Shown: positions 10,335-21,878, counted from the first letter of the stretch. The stretch is 64,000 bases of DNA from Gnetum montanum (GCA_015680685.1 MNCI01002247.1:54918-118917); one strand, 5' to 3'. Translations and numbers: made by a program. The notes: generated by a model from the letters alone, not told the origin.

Positions 10335-13300
10335 TCGGTGTAATCCTTCATGTTAAACATAGTATGGCTTTAGGTACAAGTGGTTGACGAGATTCGGGAA
10401 TTCATTGCTGTCTATGTCAACCAGCTTAAATGCCCCATTTTCATAGGATTTCATGACTACATAGGGACCTTCCTAGTTGGTTGATAATTTTCTCACTAGT
10501 TCACGAATGACCTTGAGGACTAAGTCCCCCTTTTTAATCAGTTGTTGATGTAGATTGCAGTGATGCTTCTGTTGTTGCTTGTCTTGGTACCATTCAATGT
10601 AGCCAAGTGTTTGGGCATGCTCCTCCTCTACAGAGTCAAGATCAATGATCCTCAACTTGTTGTTTTGAGCCTCGTCCATGATGTTTGAAAGGATCATTCA
10701 AAGTGATGGAACCTACAATTCAAGAGGTAACACCACTTCAGATCCATATACAAGACTATATGGAGTCTTACCTATAGCTATTCTGCATGTCGTGTAGTAG
10801 GCCCAAAGCACATAGAGGATTTGCTCATGCCATCTCCTCTTGTTGCTGCAAAGCATATTTTTCAAAAGGTTGATGATGACTTTGTTGGTTGCTTCTACTT
10901 GACCATTTGCCTGGGGGTAGTATGATGATGAGAAAGAATGCTTGATACCAAGATTTTTGCAAAAGGTTTTGGTTTCTATGCTACTGAATTATGGCCCGTT
11001 ATTAGTGAAAATAGTCATGGGAAGGCCAAATCATGTCACTATGTTATCCAGAATGAAGTTGCAAATTTGTTGGGATGTGGTCTTTCTGAGGGGAATAGCT
11101 TCAACCCATTTTGTAAAGTATTCAATTGCAGTAATAATAAAACTATGCCCTGTAGAAGACTTAGGTGTAATGGGTTCTATGATATCTAGTCACCAATGTT
11201 GGAAAGGCCATGTGATCTATGTGGTATGTAATTTAGTAGGTGATACATGTATAAGGTCCTCATGGCATTGACACACATCGCATGTTCTAACCTTGGCAAT
11301 GCAATCACGTTCCATGAAAGGCCAGTAGTAGCCTAGACGTCTGACTTTTGTTGCCATAGCCCTGGGAGCTATGTGTCCCCCACATAACCCCTCATGGGCT
11401 TGATCAAAATTTTTTTGTCTTTTGTCCCCACTAACACAAGCTAGCAATATCCCATCATCAAAGCAGTTGCATAGAGTGTTGTTTCCTAGGAGGACATATT
11501 GTCAAGCTTATTTTCATAGTATATTCCTTTGGGTGGGTGTTAGGTTGTATGGGGGTTCACCATGTTGGAGGTATTCTTTAATGTTGTCATACCATTCTTG
11601 AGTATCCATTGCACTTACAGATGCAATGTGCACTCTGTGAATGATAGGATCAGTGCATTCCACTATTGAAGCGGGCAAGGTAGCAAACATATGTGGTGGC
11701 ATGCTTAGTGCTAACATGGCTAATGCATCTGCTATAGTGTTTTCACTATGGGGTACATGTTGAACGTCTAAGGTTGCGAACTGCTTTAGGAAGTGCTTGG
11801 AAAAATTATAGTAAGGTTGTAGATGTTGTGTTTTGTAAGTGTATACCTTTGTTACTTGGTTAACAACTAGTTACAAGTCACCTCGAATTGCTAAGTTTTG
11901 TATCCCCAACTCTTAGGCTACTAGGATGCCCCTAAGGAGACCCTCGTATTCTACCACATTGTTTATGTAGAGGAATGTAAAGTGATATGTGAAAGGTCGG
12001 ATCTCCCCAAAGGGGAATGTGAGAATCACAGCGACACTACTACTTCATGTAGTTGAAGCCCCATCAAAGTGGAGAATGACTTCAAAGTCTATTGGTACTG
12101 GGCTTATGCTATTGACATGTTCATCAAGGAACTCAGGTTCTAGCACTGCTTGGTCATAAATAGATGAGGCTATAAGTTGCGTAGCTATAGCTTGACCTTT
12201 TACCGATGGTTGCGCTACATAGTGTAGGTCAAATTTAGTGGTTATGGCCTTCCATCGGGCTATCCTACTACTTTCGTATATGTTGGTTGTAATAGCTTGA
12301 AGTATGTTGTTCTTGAAAATAATGTTTACCTAGCTACAAAACAAATAATGCCTCCATTTCTTAAGCAGAAATACTAAAGCAAGGAAATTTTTCTCTACTT
12401 CATTGTATTTGGCTTCATAGGCTATCAAGGCATGACTCAAGTAATAGACCAGAATTTCAAAACCATCATTCCTCTTTTGGCAAAGTAAGGTTGCAATAGA
12501 TGTGTTTAAGGTGGCAAGGTAAATGTAAAAAGGCTCATCTCTCTATGGAGGGTAAAATGTTGGAAGATGGGAAAGCTCTTTCTTTAAGTTATCAAAGGCC
12601 TCTTGACATTGGTTGGTCCATTCAAAGTTGACACCCTTTTTCAGAAAGTGTTGCATTGGGTGCAACTTGTTCGTTAATCTTGCGATGAATCTTCTTATGA
12701 ACTAGATGTTGCCCTGTAACCTGCACAACTCCTTAAGGTTCATAGGTGATGCTAAGTTAACAATAGCTTTAACTTTATTGGGGTCTACACATATCCTATT
12801 TTTGATACTACAAAGCCCAACAGGTGTCTAGTTTTGACTCAAAAAATGTACTTTCTAGGGTTGAGATAAAGCTCATGCCTACAACAATGCTGAAGGATCG
12901 AGTTTAGGTTGTTTGCATGGTTAGTAGGCTTTTTAGACTTAACAGCTATATCATCCACATAATCATTTAGCTTCTTTAAAAGGTAATCACTAAAGATGTA
13001 GGTCATCGCTTGTTGGTATATTGCTTCTACATTCTTTAGCCCAAAGGACATCATTATGTAGCAGAAGGTTCCTTAGGGGGTCATGAAAGTAATTTCTAGC
13101 TGATGTTCTAGGTTTATATAGATTTGGTTGTAGCTTGAGAACCCATACATAAAGGATAGTAAGGCATGACCAGCCATAGTATCAATAAGTTGGTCGATAC
13201 TAGGAAATGGGTCCTTAATCGTTGCTTTGTTCAAATCCCTAAAGTCTATATAGATTCATATACCTCTTGTTTTTTTTGAAACGACAATGATATTTGACAC

Positions 13301-13819
13301 CCATTTTGAATAATCAACTGCCTAGATGAACCTAGCCTGGTAGAGTTTAGTGATTTCACTACGTATAGCTAATGTGATCTCTGGTTCGATCTTGTGGGCT
13401 TTCTATTTGACAGCCTTGACACATGGATCTAGTATGATATTGTGTTGTATAATACATGGGTCTAAGCCTAGCTTATCTTCATGTGACCATGAAAATACTT
13501 TGGTGTTATCATTGAGGACCCTAGAGATGCTTTGTTGAACCTGTGACTCTAGTAACAAGCTAACTTTTAGTGTTCTTGCCTTTCCTTTGGATGTAGTCAT
13601 GGGGATTTTGACAAGGGGGTCCTTAGTTACATCCCTAGCCTCTAAATCTAGGGCTTGGACTAGGTGTTCAGGCTAGTCCATGGGTATTTCTTAGGATGCT
13701 ATGTAGGTGTCATAAGAGGTTGGTTCAAAGTCTACCAACTCTACATTCAAGCATCTTGTAAACCTGCCGTGGGGCTCTGTCAAAATTAAGGGTGAACGAA
13801 GATCATCATAGGAGGCCAT
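10335..13819 (-). pseudogene. T1-b pol pseudogene: linker, RT, RNase H, aRH, integrase
   Basis: Reading down from an ATG at 13,819, it aligns with T1-a pol throughout. The linker (13,820-13,380) contains FSWSHEDKLGLDP. RT has YVDD at 12,961-12,950 and SFGLKN in place of PFGLKN; the catalytic Asp of F.DGFSGY has become Tyr (FMYGFSSY near 13,140). RNase H and aRH span about 12,560-11,520. The integrase zinc-binding region (11,447-11,217) keeps HEGLCGGH and CDVCQ, followed by a broken core (11,215-10,700) and a C-terminal part ending about 10,335. Many TAG/TAA stops and frameshifts disable it. Confidence 0.88.
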
Positions 13820-13831
13820 TTTCCAAGCAAC

Positions 13832-13837
13832 CTGCAA
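13832..13837 (-). promoter_or_regulatory. Candidate 3' splice site before T1-b pol
   Basis: On the minus strand a T-rich stretch ends TTATTGCAG twelve bases before the pol ATG. T1-a has the aligned TTTTGACAAG just before its pol ATG (114). Ogre elements are known to splice an intron before RT, and this site fits that arrangement. No donor has been placed, so it stays a candidate. Confidence 0.45.
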
Positions 13838-13929
13838 TAACATGCAAATAAACAAAGTCAAGTGGTACCTATTTAAGACTGTAACATGTAATGAATATAT
13901 GCAAAGCAATGATGCAACATGTAAGATTT

Positions 13930-14185
13930 TCTAATTTAATGTCTCAGTGGACCATAACCATACAAAATCATAAGTCAAGGTTGCCAGTTTAAGGTCATAA
14001 CAAACCGTTACTAGGTTTAAAATGTAAAGGGGATGCTAAAGTTTCTAGTTTAAGGTTGTCGTGGACCATTACAATGTAATGTTATAAGTCAGAATTACCA
14101 GTTTAAGGTCGTAGCAGACCGTTACAATGTAATGTTGTAAGTCAGAATTGCCAGTTTAAGGTCGTAGCGGACCGTCATTGAACCA
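13930..14185 (+). repeat. Tandem array between T1-b pol and antisense gene
   Basis: Five units contain CCAGTTTAAGGTCGTAGCRGACCGTTAC. The last ones are about 53 bases long and include TTACAATGTAATGTTGTAAGTC. Core and orientation match the array at 9970-10,315. Confidence 0.85.
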
Positions 14186-14221
14186 CATTGTAAAAAATGA
14201 AGTAAAAATTTTAGTGCATCT

Positions 14222-14300
14222 ATGTGCTATGCTACAGTAGGCCTATGCTATGCTGCAGGGGATAGGGATGTCCCCTACTATGCTACAGTAGATAGGGGTG
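14222..14300. repeat. CTATGCTACAG repeats upstream of antisense gene
   Basis: Three copies of CTATGCTACAGTAG or a close variant lie 90-170 bases upstream of the antisense TATA box. They resemble the palindrome family of the T1 LTRs. Further copies occur at 14,452-14,462 and in intron 1 (14,942-14,960, 14,993-15,030). Confidence 0.65.
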
Positions 14301-14390
14301 CTTCATTTCACATGTGGGATGCAGAACATCTAGCGTTATGCATGAGACATGGAACACTGTGGAAAGGAACATGTATTTTAATCATGTAGG

Positions 14391-14400
14391 CTATAAATAG
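14391..14400 (+). promoter_or_regulatory. TATA box of the antisense gene
   Basis: CTATAAATAG precedes the first open exon by about 70 bases and points away from T1-b pol. Its context, with CTATGCTA motifs upstream, resembles the U3 of the T1 LTR. Confidence 0.55.
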
Positions 14401-14424
14401 AGGATTACCCCTTGGTAATCTTGT

Positions 14425-17400
14425 CACTTTCATTGTCAGAGCTAACACCTATAGCATAGCACAGTTGAGCTGAGAGACAACGTAGTAGTCATAACATAGT
14501 GGTTGATACACCTAAGTTTGTGAGCAGGACAACAGCATGCAAGAGTGAACATAGGCATTAGGGGCTTGCCAATGTAGATGAAGGGGAGCACACCCTGCGA
14601 TGTCTTCCTAGGGTATGCATTGAGGAGCACTAGGAGGCACCATCCACCTAGTAAGTCGCCATACTACCCTTGTTTACGTTATGTAATTTATCAAGTTAGA
14701 TTGTTACTATCATGATTGTGTCTTGGTTGCTACGATTACCATTATCACTACGCTGCAACTATTGTTATTACCTTGGCTGCCACTTTGGCTGCTACGTTGT
14801 GGCTGTTGCCACTCCAGCCGCAACGGTCATGGAAATTGCTACACTATGGCTACACACGGCATTACCCTAGCCACCATTGTTGGGAATGGCTGATGCACTA
14901 TTGTAGGGCTTTGGGTGGTTCTAGGTGGAATAGTGTACATTTAGCATAGCATAGCACCCATGGAGAGAATTTTTGTTTGCCAAGTTTTTTAGATAGCATA
15001 GTGTATGTATAGCGTAGCGTAGCACGTGTAAGGGGCAGTTTTCCTTTTTCTTGCATTTTTGAGATTAATGATAACCTTTTTGCTAATATTTTCAGTGTTC
15101 CCTCTAATGGTCTACCTATAGGAGATAAGACTATCAAGGATGTCAACCATCAGGGGGACATAGAGGAATGGCTAGAGACAAGTAAGGACCAAAAGGGGAT
15201 TTATATGCATAAGGTCAAGCTAGGGGTAGCCCAAAATGTTTACCATGTCTTCTAGGCTCGGGCCTTTCCCAAGCTACTCTCCCAAGGGAAAATTATTAGA
15301 GTATAGCAAGCTTGGATCATGAGGGATGTCATGGAAGAAGGGACCCATTATAATTAGGCCAAGTACCTTTCCAAAGGCTTGTACGCTAAAATGGTTAAGC
15401 TTTATGAGAAGCTTGATGCCTGTTTCAATGTACACTTTGCCTTCTTCATAGCCTACCTACGACGGTTTGTAGAATTCTTGGTGGTCTGTGAGAATGATGT
15501 CTAGGTGCAATAGGATCACACCCAAATATCCAAACCATAGATTTGCCAAGTGTTCTACACCACTTGATCTTAAGACCCCCCAGAAGCTATTGGGGAGTCC
15601 CTTTTAATGACGATGAAGGATCAGGTGGGGCATTCCTTTTGTGCACCAGATAGCATTGGAGAGGAACCTCCCACTAACATAGGCAATGTGCTAAGGGGGG
15701 AATGTCTTGTTTCTGAAATGATAAAATCAAAGTTACAGTGCAAGAAATATCATGTTGTGGAGGAAGCTCCATGAACCAGTGAAGACAGAGGAAGAAGGTT
15801 GTGAATCAAGGTTCGCAAGGTGTAGCCCATAGTTGGTAAGTATGTTTAAATGTCTCCTAAGTTACCCCTCCCATAGTTTTATGTTAGACCAGCCTATTTA
15901 CTTTAGATGTGTTTAACAAAAGAAGAGGAAGAAGTTTTGGCCCCTAAAGCAGGGGCCCCTGCTGTAGAAGAAGAAGAGGCTTCGGTTGCAGAGGAAGAGG
16001 CCCCTGCCATAGGGGAAGAGGTCCCTACTATTGATGATCCTTTTTCGGAGTGTGCCCCAACACCTGAGGGGCATATGACTATTGAAGATGCCGCTACACT
16101 ATTGAGTTAGTTAGAAGAGGAAGGGCTATAATTCGATGTCGGTGAGTTTGACCATTTGTTTGACAATGTGTTGATGGATGATCCCCCGCTATCACCCTTT
16201 AGAGTTTGCTGGGTAGGAGCTTTGCACTAGCATTTATGTTATTTTTTGGTTTAGCTTTCCTCTTTTCTGCTAAGCTAACATACTTTGTTGTGCAGTGGAT
16301 GCTACTATTAAGGCCCTTGATTCTTCTTCTTCGATCTGCCTCCAACCATGGACCAAAATCCTAGAAAAATTTACCTTTATGGAGGGGGCGGTTTATGACA
16401 TGATCGACTACCTAAGACAGATTGATCCTAAAATAGGTGTGTTCAAATTACCACATTGAGCTCTCTAAGTTATTGCAGTTTTGCCATCATCCCATGACTA
16501 ATGCTTTCTCATGTGTGATTGATAGCCTCTCATCTCAAGTGGGACCCTAGACAGGCAGTTGAGGTTGACGTTGTGCCTGAACTCCCACTCGAGGTGATTG
16601 AGGTGCCTCATAACGTATATGAGGAAATGAGAAAATGTATTCTCTACTAGGCATGATCATTGTGGGAGTATAGGTGTGTCAACGAGGACCTCTTGAAGAG
16701 GGTCCAAAAACTTGAAAAGGAGAAGGTTAGCCAAGCGGTTAAATTGGAGGATTTACAGTAACAAAATGAATTTTAGATGGCTTGTGACACCTCTAATAGT
16801 AGCTGGCATACAACTGTAATTGACTATGCAAGATACTAGTCAGTCATATGGGGTAAGAATGAGACCACTTGTGAGATTATTGAGCAATGCTTGCAGATGG
16901 ATTTATTGGCCTAGAAAAACCAAGATTGGAAGGACTATAGCACCAAAGTGTATGAATGGTGGCAAACACAGAAGAATCATAAGCACATGTACAAAATGGA
17001 ACATGCTACCTACCATCGAAAATATCAGGATGCTTTTGTTGAGCTACATACCCATAAGTTATTTCTCAATGTGATTGGTGCTGCTAGGGCCTATGAAAAA
17101 TTAACGCAACAAGTAGTGGTTAGTGAGTCTCCTAAAAAAGAGATGACATTACCTTCTGGGGAGACCAATACCACCACCTTTTCTCTGGGGCCACCTAGAT
17201 GGACAACTGTGGAGAAGGTAAAAGTTGTGGCAAGCATTGATTTGGGGGAGGAAGATTGGACCAACCTAACTGAGGAGGAGATTCTATAGCGTCTAGTGGC
17301 TGGCATGGATAACATACCCTTCGAGATGGACGTGGGCCTATCTTAGGTTATCCATTCTTTATTGTATCATAGTTTATTTCATGAGAGCCTTATTGTGATT

Positions 17401-17570
17401 TGATTCTTTATTTTGTTTTATTTTATGCAGGATCCAAATGGAGGTGGGGGACCTACTGGAACAAGAGATGAAGATGCTAGCGGAGACTTGTAGCATGGTG
17501 GAAAAAGATTTTATTTTTGTTTTTGGTGTTTTATTTTTTGTAAGAATTATTATATGGACTTAAAATTTAA
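14425..17570 (+). pseudogene. Six-exon spliced gene, antisense to T1-b; product unknown
   Basis: I do not recognise the protein. Proposed exons are 14,469-14,650, 15,096-15,835, 15,907-16,141, 16,296-16,436, 16,526-17,346 and 17,431-17,493 (TAG stop). Donors are GTAAGT (14,651), GTAAGT (15,836), GTGAGT (16,142), GTGTGT (16,437) and GTTATC (17,347); acceptors end TTTTCAG, CTTTAG, TGTGCAG, GATAG and ATGCAG. Intron 1 is 445 bases, the others 71-154. Exon phases join in one frame of about 727 codons once a single extra base near 15,757 is discounted. The product has a Glu-rich segment (15,920-16,060) and a heptad-like coiled-coil stretch (about 16,690-16,760). About 21 in-frame stops, 16 of them TAG, show it is dead. 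No initiator ATG is clear. Arrays of the T1 repeat lie on both sides. Confidence 0.7.
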
Positions 17571-17640
17571 TGAAGAGTAAAAAGTGAAACAATTATTGCA
17601 TTTCTTTTGGTTAATGTTTTATTAATGTGCTTGGGCCCCT

Positions 17641-17830
17641 TGTTTTAGTTTAAGGCTATTTTGGACCATGTGATAGTTTAAGGCCATTTCATGCCATGTG
17701 ATAGTTTAACACCATTTCGGGCCCTTACAATGTAACTTCCAAGGTTGATTTCCAGTTTTAGGCCTGAGCAGGATGTGGTGATAGTTTAAGGACATTCCAG
17801 GTTGTGCAATAGTTTAGGGCCACATCACAA
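17641..17830 (+). repeat. Tandem array downstream of antisense gene
   Basis: About six units of 27-50 bases with core TAGTTTAAGGCCATTTC and a trailing CATGTGA. The core and orientation equal the arrays at 9970-10,315 and 13,930-14,185. Confidence 0.85.
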
Positions 17831-17836
17831 TGTAAT

Positions 17837-17916
17837 TAATGCAAACAATGGTCATAATGCAAACAATGGACATAATGCAAATAGTGAACATAATGCAAAC
17901 AATAAACATAATGCAA
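17837..17916 (+). repeat. 18-bp minisatellite, about 4 units
   Basis: The unit AATGCAAACAATGGTCAT is repeated four times with a few substitutions and ends in a partial unit. Confidence 0.9.
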
Positions 17917-17939
17917 AATCAAGACTAAAGAAACAAGAG

Positions 17940-18240
17940 TATTAAAGACAAACATTTATGGAAATGAATTAGAGGTAGTCTCTAATTACGTAATTGTTTC
18001 CTAACCCATCGTGGGCTAGGTGAAGCATATAGCCAAGAGGCTTTATTGTGATATTCTTCTATGTCATTGTCTACTGTCTGGAAGGGCAACTAAGCCCATG
18101 TGGTTTCTTTGTTTGAGTTGATAGTTTTGGCCTATTCATTTGTCAAACATGGCGTTTTAGTTTGAATGCATGCTTCATTTTCAAATATTTCTATCTCTGA
18201 ACCTTGCTCCATGTCTACGTTGTTTATGGCCCGGGGAGCT
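17940..18240 (-). pseudogene. Coding-like fragment at the 5' edge of T1-b
   Basis: The minus strand holds a frame from a Met near 18,210, broken only by TAG codons, with residues such as VDNDIEEYH and SPRWVRKQL. Its position upstream of the antisense gene and pol, on the pol strand, is where the end of gag-protease would lie in a Tat/Ogre element. No protease motif is visible, so this is only a suggestion. It is cut off by the T2-A junction near 18,260. Confidence 0.35.
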
Positions 18241-18341
18241 ACTTCATCACTGTAAATCACTACTTCCCACTTAAATGAACCCTTAGGATTAATTAAATGA
18301 AAATTATATAATAGTTAATCAGCACATCGAATAAGAAATAA

Positions 18342-20790
18342 TGTCTTCTTCTTCAAACAAAAGCACTTCACCACCTAGGGATCACACTAAAGATAGTCGG
18401 TGGCACCAAACACATAACCAAAAACCGCCAGTTCCTCAATAGTATCGGGTGGTATATACTCATCATGATGAGTATATGCCAAATTTTACCTTTATCCTCC
18501 ATCAATATGAACAACTACGTTGGAGATACTTGCAAGGTAACATAGTGTTACCTCCAGATCGGGCAGTCCCTAACATGCTTCTCCGTGCTCTTGCACAGAC
18601 AGGCATGATGCAGCTATATGCTGAATACATTATAGGTGATTTTTACACAAGGGATTACCATCTCACAGTAGCACAAAATCTAAGGGACTCGTGGTAGGAG
18701 AGTTATCATACATCGTTGAAGGGAAAAGGGGTCCCACACATCCTAAGTGAAATTGGAGATGGTGAACCAGTTATAACTGGTACTCTATCAAATGATGTTC
18801 CCCCTCCTAACGATGGTGAGGAGGTGGGGTATCAAAACCTATGCTCAATGATTCATAACCCTGGTTCTGATCCCCATGAACACCAAGTGTTCAATGAGGG
18901 AACACAAACAAATGACAAGGACAGGCATTCTGATAGTCATCACGATCAGGGTTGTAACCACCAAAGAGAAGGTAAGAAACATCATCATGGCAATGGTTCC
19001 CATTCTTCTTCCCCTTCATCACATAATTCACCCTCTCCTTCCACATTAGGATGTAGTCACAAAGAGCACAATGGTGAGGATAAGGGTAAGAAAAATGAGA
19101 GACCTCAACGAGAGAGTTGAGAGCGAGGATGAGGGCACTCTAGAGAGTCAAGGAAAGAAGGGAATGTAGGGAACCACGTAGGCATCATAGATGTCATGAG
19201 AGAGATGATCATGATGAACCCCTACTTGCTACCTGAAGTATGTTAGACATTATGGAGGTAGTTAGAATACCTACAAGACACCAAAAAGATGCTCAGATCA
19301 AGAGATTGGATATGAATAACATCCCACGATTTGAGGGGGAATACAATGTTGATTTTTAGAATTACTTAAAGGCATTCCATGATGCCTGTTCCTTGCAAAA
19401 TATTGAGAAAAAGTGGTAGAAATTAAAGTTTTTTCCTAGGACACTCATAAATGAAGCAGAAAGCTAGTACTGGTCCTTAGAACTAGAAACCATTAGGAGA
19501 TGGAGTATGATGTTAGAATTGTTTAACAATAAATACCAAATGTACTCCAGAGTGTCCAACTTGCATAAGAAGATCCAAGGATGGAAGCAAGGAACTCACG
19601 AACCCTTGGATGCTGCCATGGGCCGATATCATGCATTGCTACATCATTTCTCGGGCCATGGTTACACACAACGGGATCAACTACGCCACCTCGTAGATGG
19701 GCTAAGACATGAAACTAGGAGAACCCTTGGGAGATATGTCCAAGGGAGATTATCTGAACTTAGATCCCATGAAATTCATAGATTGTTGGAGCAAGGAGCT
19801 AAAGAAGAAGGGGAGCTATGGAAAAGAGAAAGCACATAAGAGTACAACCAAGATACTTTCCTCCAAAAGAGGGGAGTAAGATTCTTTGAGGAAGAGGATG
19901 AGTCACCACTTGAGGAGTTGATGAATAGAAAAACCTTGTCGCTTCAAAAGCTAACAACTGAGGTGTTGGCTAAGGTAGATCAAATGTGGGACTCCATAGA
20001 TAGTAGGTTTGAAACTATTTTAAAAGTTGTAGAGGAGTCTAAGGAACGAAGTAGTGACCATGATAAGAAAAAGTAGAGAGATTCAGACCATGCATGTAAC
20101 AAGGGAAAGGGAAAAATGACCATTGCTGATGAGGTTGTGGATTCTGACACAAAAAATGATGGTGGATGTGAGATCTACTAATATGACCATCCTAAGGGAT
20201 GTTGCCCAATAATCTCACATCTACAAGAGTCTGGGGTGTATGCACTCAACCCAAGACTTAATAGACAGCAAGCACCCCAAAGGTTACCTTATCCCCAAGG
20301 TAACCCAAGGTAGTTCCACCAACCATTAACATATTATCCAAGTGGAACTCTACCACAACCTATCAGGAAATACCAGTAGTGGCAACACCTACAGTCATGG
20401 GGGATGCCACTGCCTAGACAATAATAACCTTATTGGCAACCAGATCCATATGGCTACTACGTGTAGTAGTTGGTTTCTCCAAGTGACTCTATGGGTCATG
20501 CAACTCCACAATGTCACTACCAAGTTTGGGAGTATTTTAGGACTCCTCCTCTGGGAGAGACACCACATACATACCATCCTCCAAATCCATCCACATCTCT
20601 TATTCCGGTAGTTCCACTACCTCCCGCTCCAACAATGCAAGGGGAACTCCCCACTCAACTACAACAACGTAATGCTACGAGAGTTGTAAACCTTCAACTT
20701 GCTGCTGGTTCTGACAACCTCAAGAAGAGAAGACCTTTCTTCAGAACCAAAAGCCCAAACAAGCTCTCACAACCATAAGTAGTTGAGTTT
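18342..20790 (+). pseudogene. T2-A gag pseudogene
   Basis: Gag forms the particle that packages element RNA. It starts ATGTCTTCTTC at 18,342, a start shared with T2-B and T2-C. An N-terminal domain (18,450-18,700), a His/Ser-rich spacer (18,890-19,110) with runs such as KKHHHG, and a retrotransposon gag domain (about 19,310-19,830, ending RLLEQGAKEEGEL) follow. A short Cys/His motif lies at 20,168-20,205 (C-x2-Y-x3-H-x3-CC), in which the second Cys of a knuckle is Tyr. A Pro/Gln-rich tail follows. Stops such as 18,438, 19,359 and 20,180 disable it. In T2-B the last of these is CAA, so it is a C-to-T change. Confidence 0.85.
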
Positions 20791-21565
20791 GTGTATGCTC
20801 CTCCAACAAGTAAGGCTTTGGAGCTCCCTTCAAACCAACAACAGAGCTTGACGCATATGGTTATGTTAACACATACTATTACTGACTGGATCAAGGTAGG
20901 CCACCTTCCTAGGAAACTCTCTGATCCTAGAAGCCCCCTAATTTATCTCCAAGTCACTGGGAATGAACCTAATAAGGCTCTTCTTGACTCAGGTTCCAGA
21001 GTCAACTTAATCTCACGAGAAATGTATAAAGCCTAGAACCTGCCTCCACTTAAGAAGAGCAATATTCAACTAGAGCTAGCTAACCAGTCCATCACTATTC
21101 CCTTGGGATTGGTGGAGGAAATCATTACCACTATGTGTGGTTGGTCATACCCAGCTTATTTCCTGGTGATAGAAGTCAACAGTAACAAAGGGGACTTCCC
21201 AATTATAATGGGGAGGGCATGGCTCAGCACCATCAACGTGTGCCTAGGAATCTGCAATCTTTCCTTGGAATTATCTATGGAAAATATTTATGGTAATATC
21301 GAGAAGAAGAAAGTTCCATGCATCACATATAGTGACTCTGAGGGTGATGACATGGAGGAATGCTCAGTATCTCTTGCATGCAACTGGTGTGCCCAAGAAA
21401 CACAGACACAACGGTGCCTATATGTAGCAACCACACAACAAGAGAACACCCAGTGGTTGACAGCTGATCAAGAAAGTAGCCCACAAACATGCATGGAAAA
21501 AACTGGGGGGACAACTCATGCCCACAACGAAGGCATAGATACATTGGAGTATGAGCATCATTGAC
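20791..21565 (+). pseudogene. T2-A aspartic protease pseudogene
   Basis: The region encodes the protease that would process the polyprotein. LLDSGSRVNLI (near 20,980-21,015) holds the catalytic D-S-G, and a flap-like segment and FPIIMGRAWL (about 21,195-21,225) follow. A TAG at 21,036 replaces the Trp codon of KAWNLPP seen in T2-C. After 21,565 the frame ends and pol is missing. Confidence 0.85.
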
Positions 21566-21623
21566 ATCCATCCCTTAACCTGAAAACATCAATTTGGAGA
21601 AGTTGGACACTTCTAAAAAATTT

Positions 21624-21634
21624 AAATAGGCACT
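21624..21634 (+). other. Pol deletion junction of T2-A
   Basis: Sequence matching T2-C 52,150-52,215 is joined directly to sequence matching T2-C from 55,045 (CTCATTATTT). About 2.83 kb of RT-RNase H-integrase is absent. T2-B has the same joint. Confidence 0.88.
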
Positions 21635-21830
21635 CATTATTTTGGATCTCTCCCTTTCAATTCAGTCATGGGGGAGATGGCCACCCATGCTAATCAATTG
21701 AGGTCCTCAATTCTTTTAAGTTTTTATTTTACACATTTTTTACACGTTTTTTTTACACACTTTTGTTTTACAAATTTATTTAACTTTTTTTTTGTTTTTG
21801 TTTTACAACATTGTTCATAATTTTCCATTT

Positions 21831-21878
<48 letters not shown>

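Larger units (their letters stand above)
6560..18260 (-). mobile_element. T1-b: second Tat/Ogre-like element, inverted, 5' end lost
   Basis: Read on the minus strand it runs: a coding-like fragment (18,240-17,940), repeat array, antisense gene (plus strand), repeat array, pol (13,819-10,335), repeat array, purine tract, 3' LTR (9886 to about 6560). The 5' side stops near 18,260, where the truncated T2-A begins, so neither element kept its 5' LTR and a rearrangement joined them. The 3' LTR meets the T1-a LTR tail to tail. Confidence 0.8.

Noticed and set aside
13925-14190. CRISPR-like array
   Set aside because: Repeats are degenerate and spacers are similar to each other. It is an ordinary tandem array within a plant retroelement.
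14442-14630. Minus-strand 62-codon ORF as the T1-b gag end
   Set aside because: It overlaps exon 1 of the antisense gene, whose frame fits the splice phases. No gag or protease motif is present.
16142-16212. Exon 3 extending to 16,212
   Set aside because: The frame stays open to there, but the GTGAGT at 16,142 restores phase with exon 4 and a later donor does not.
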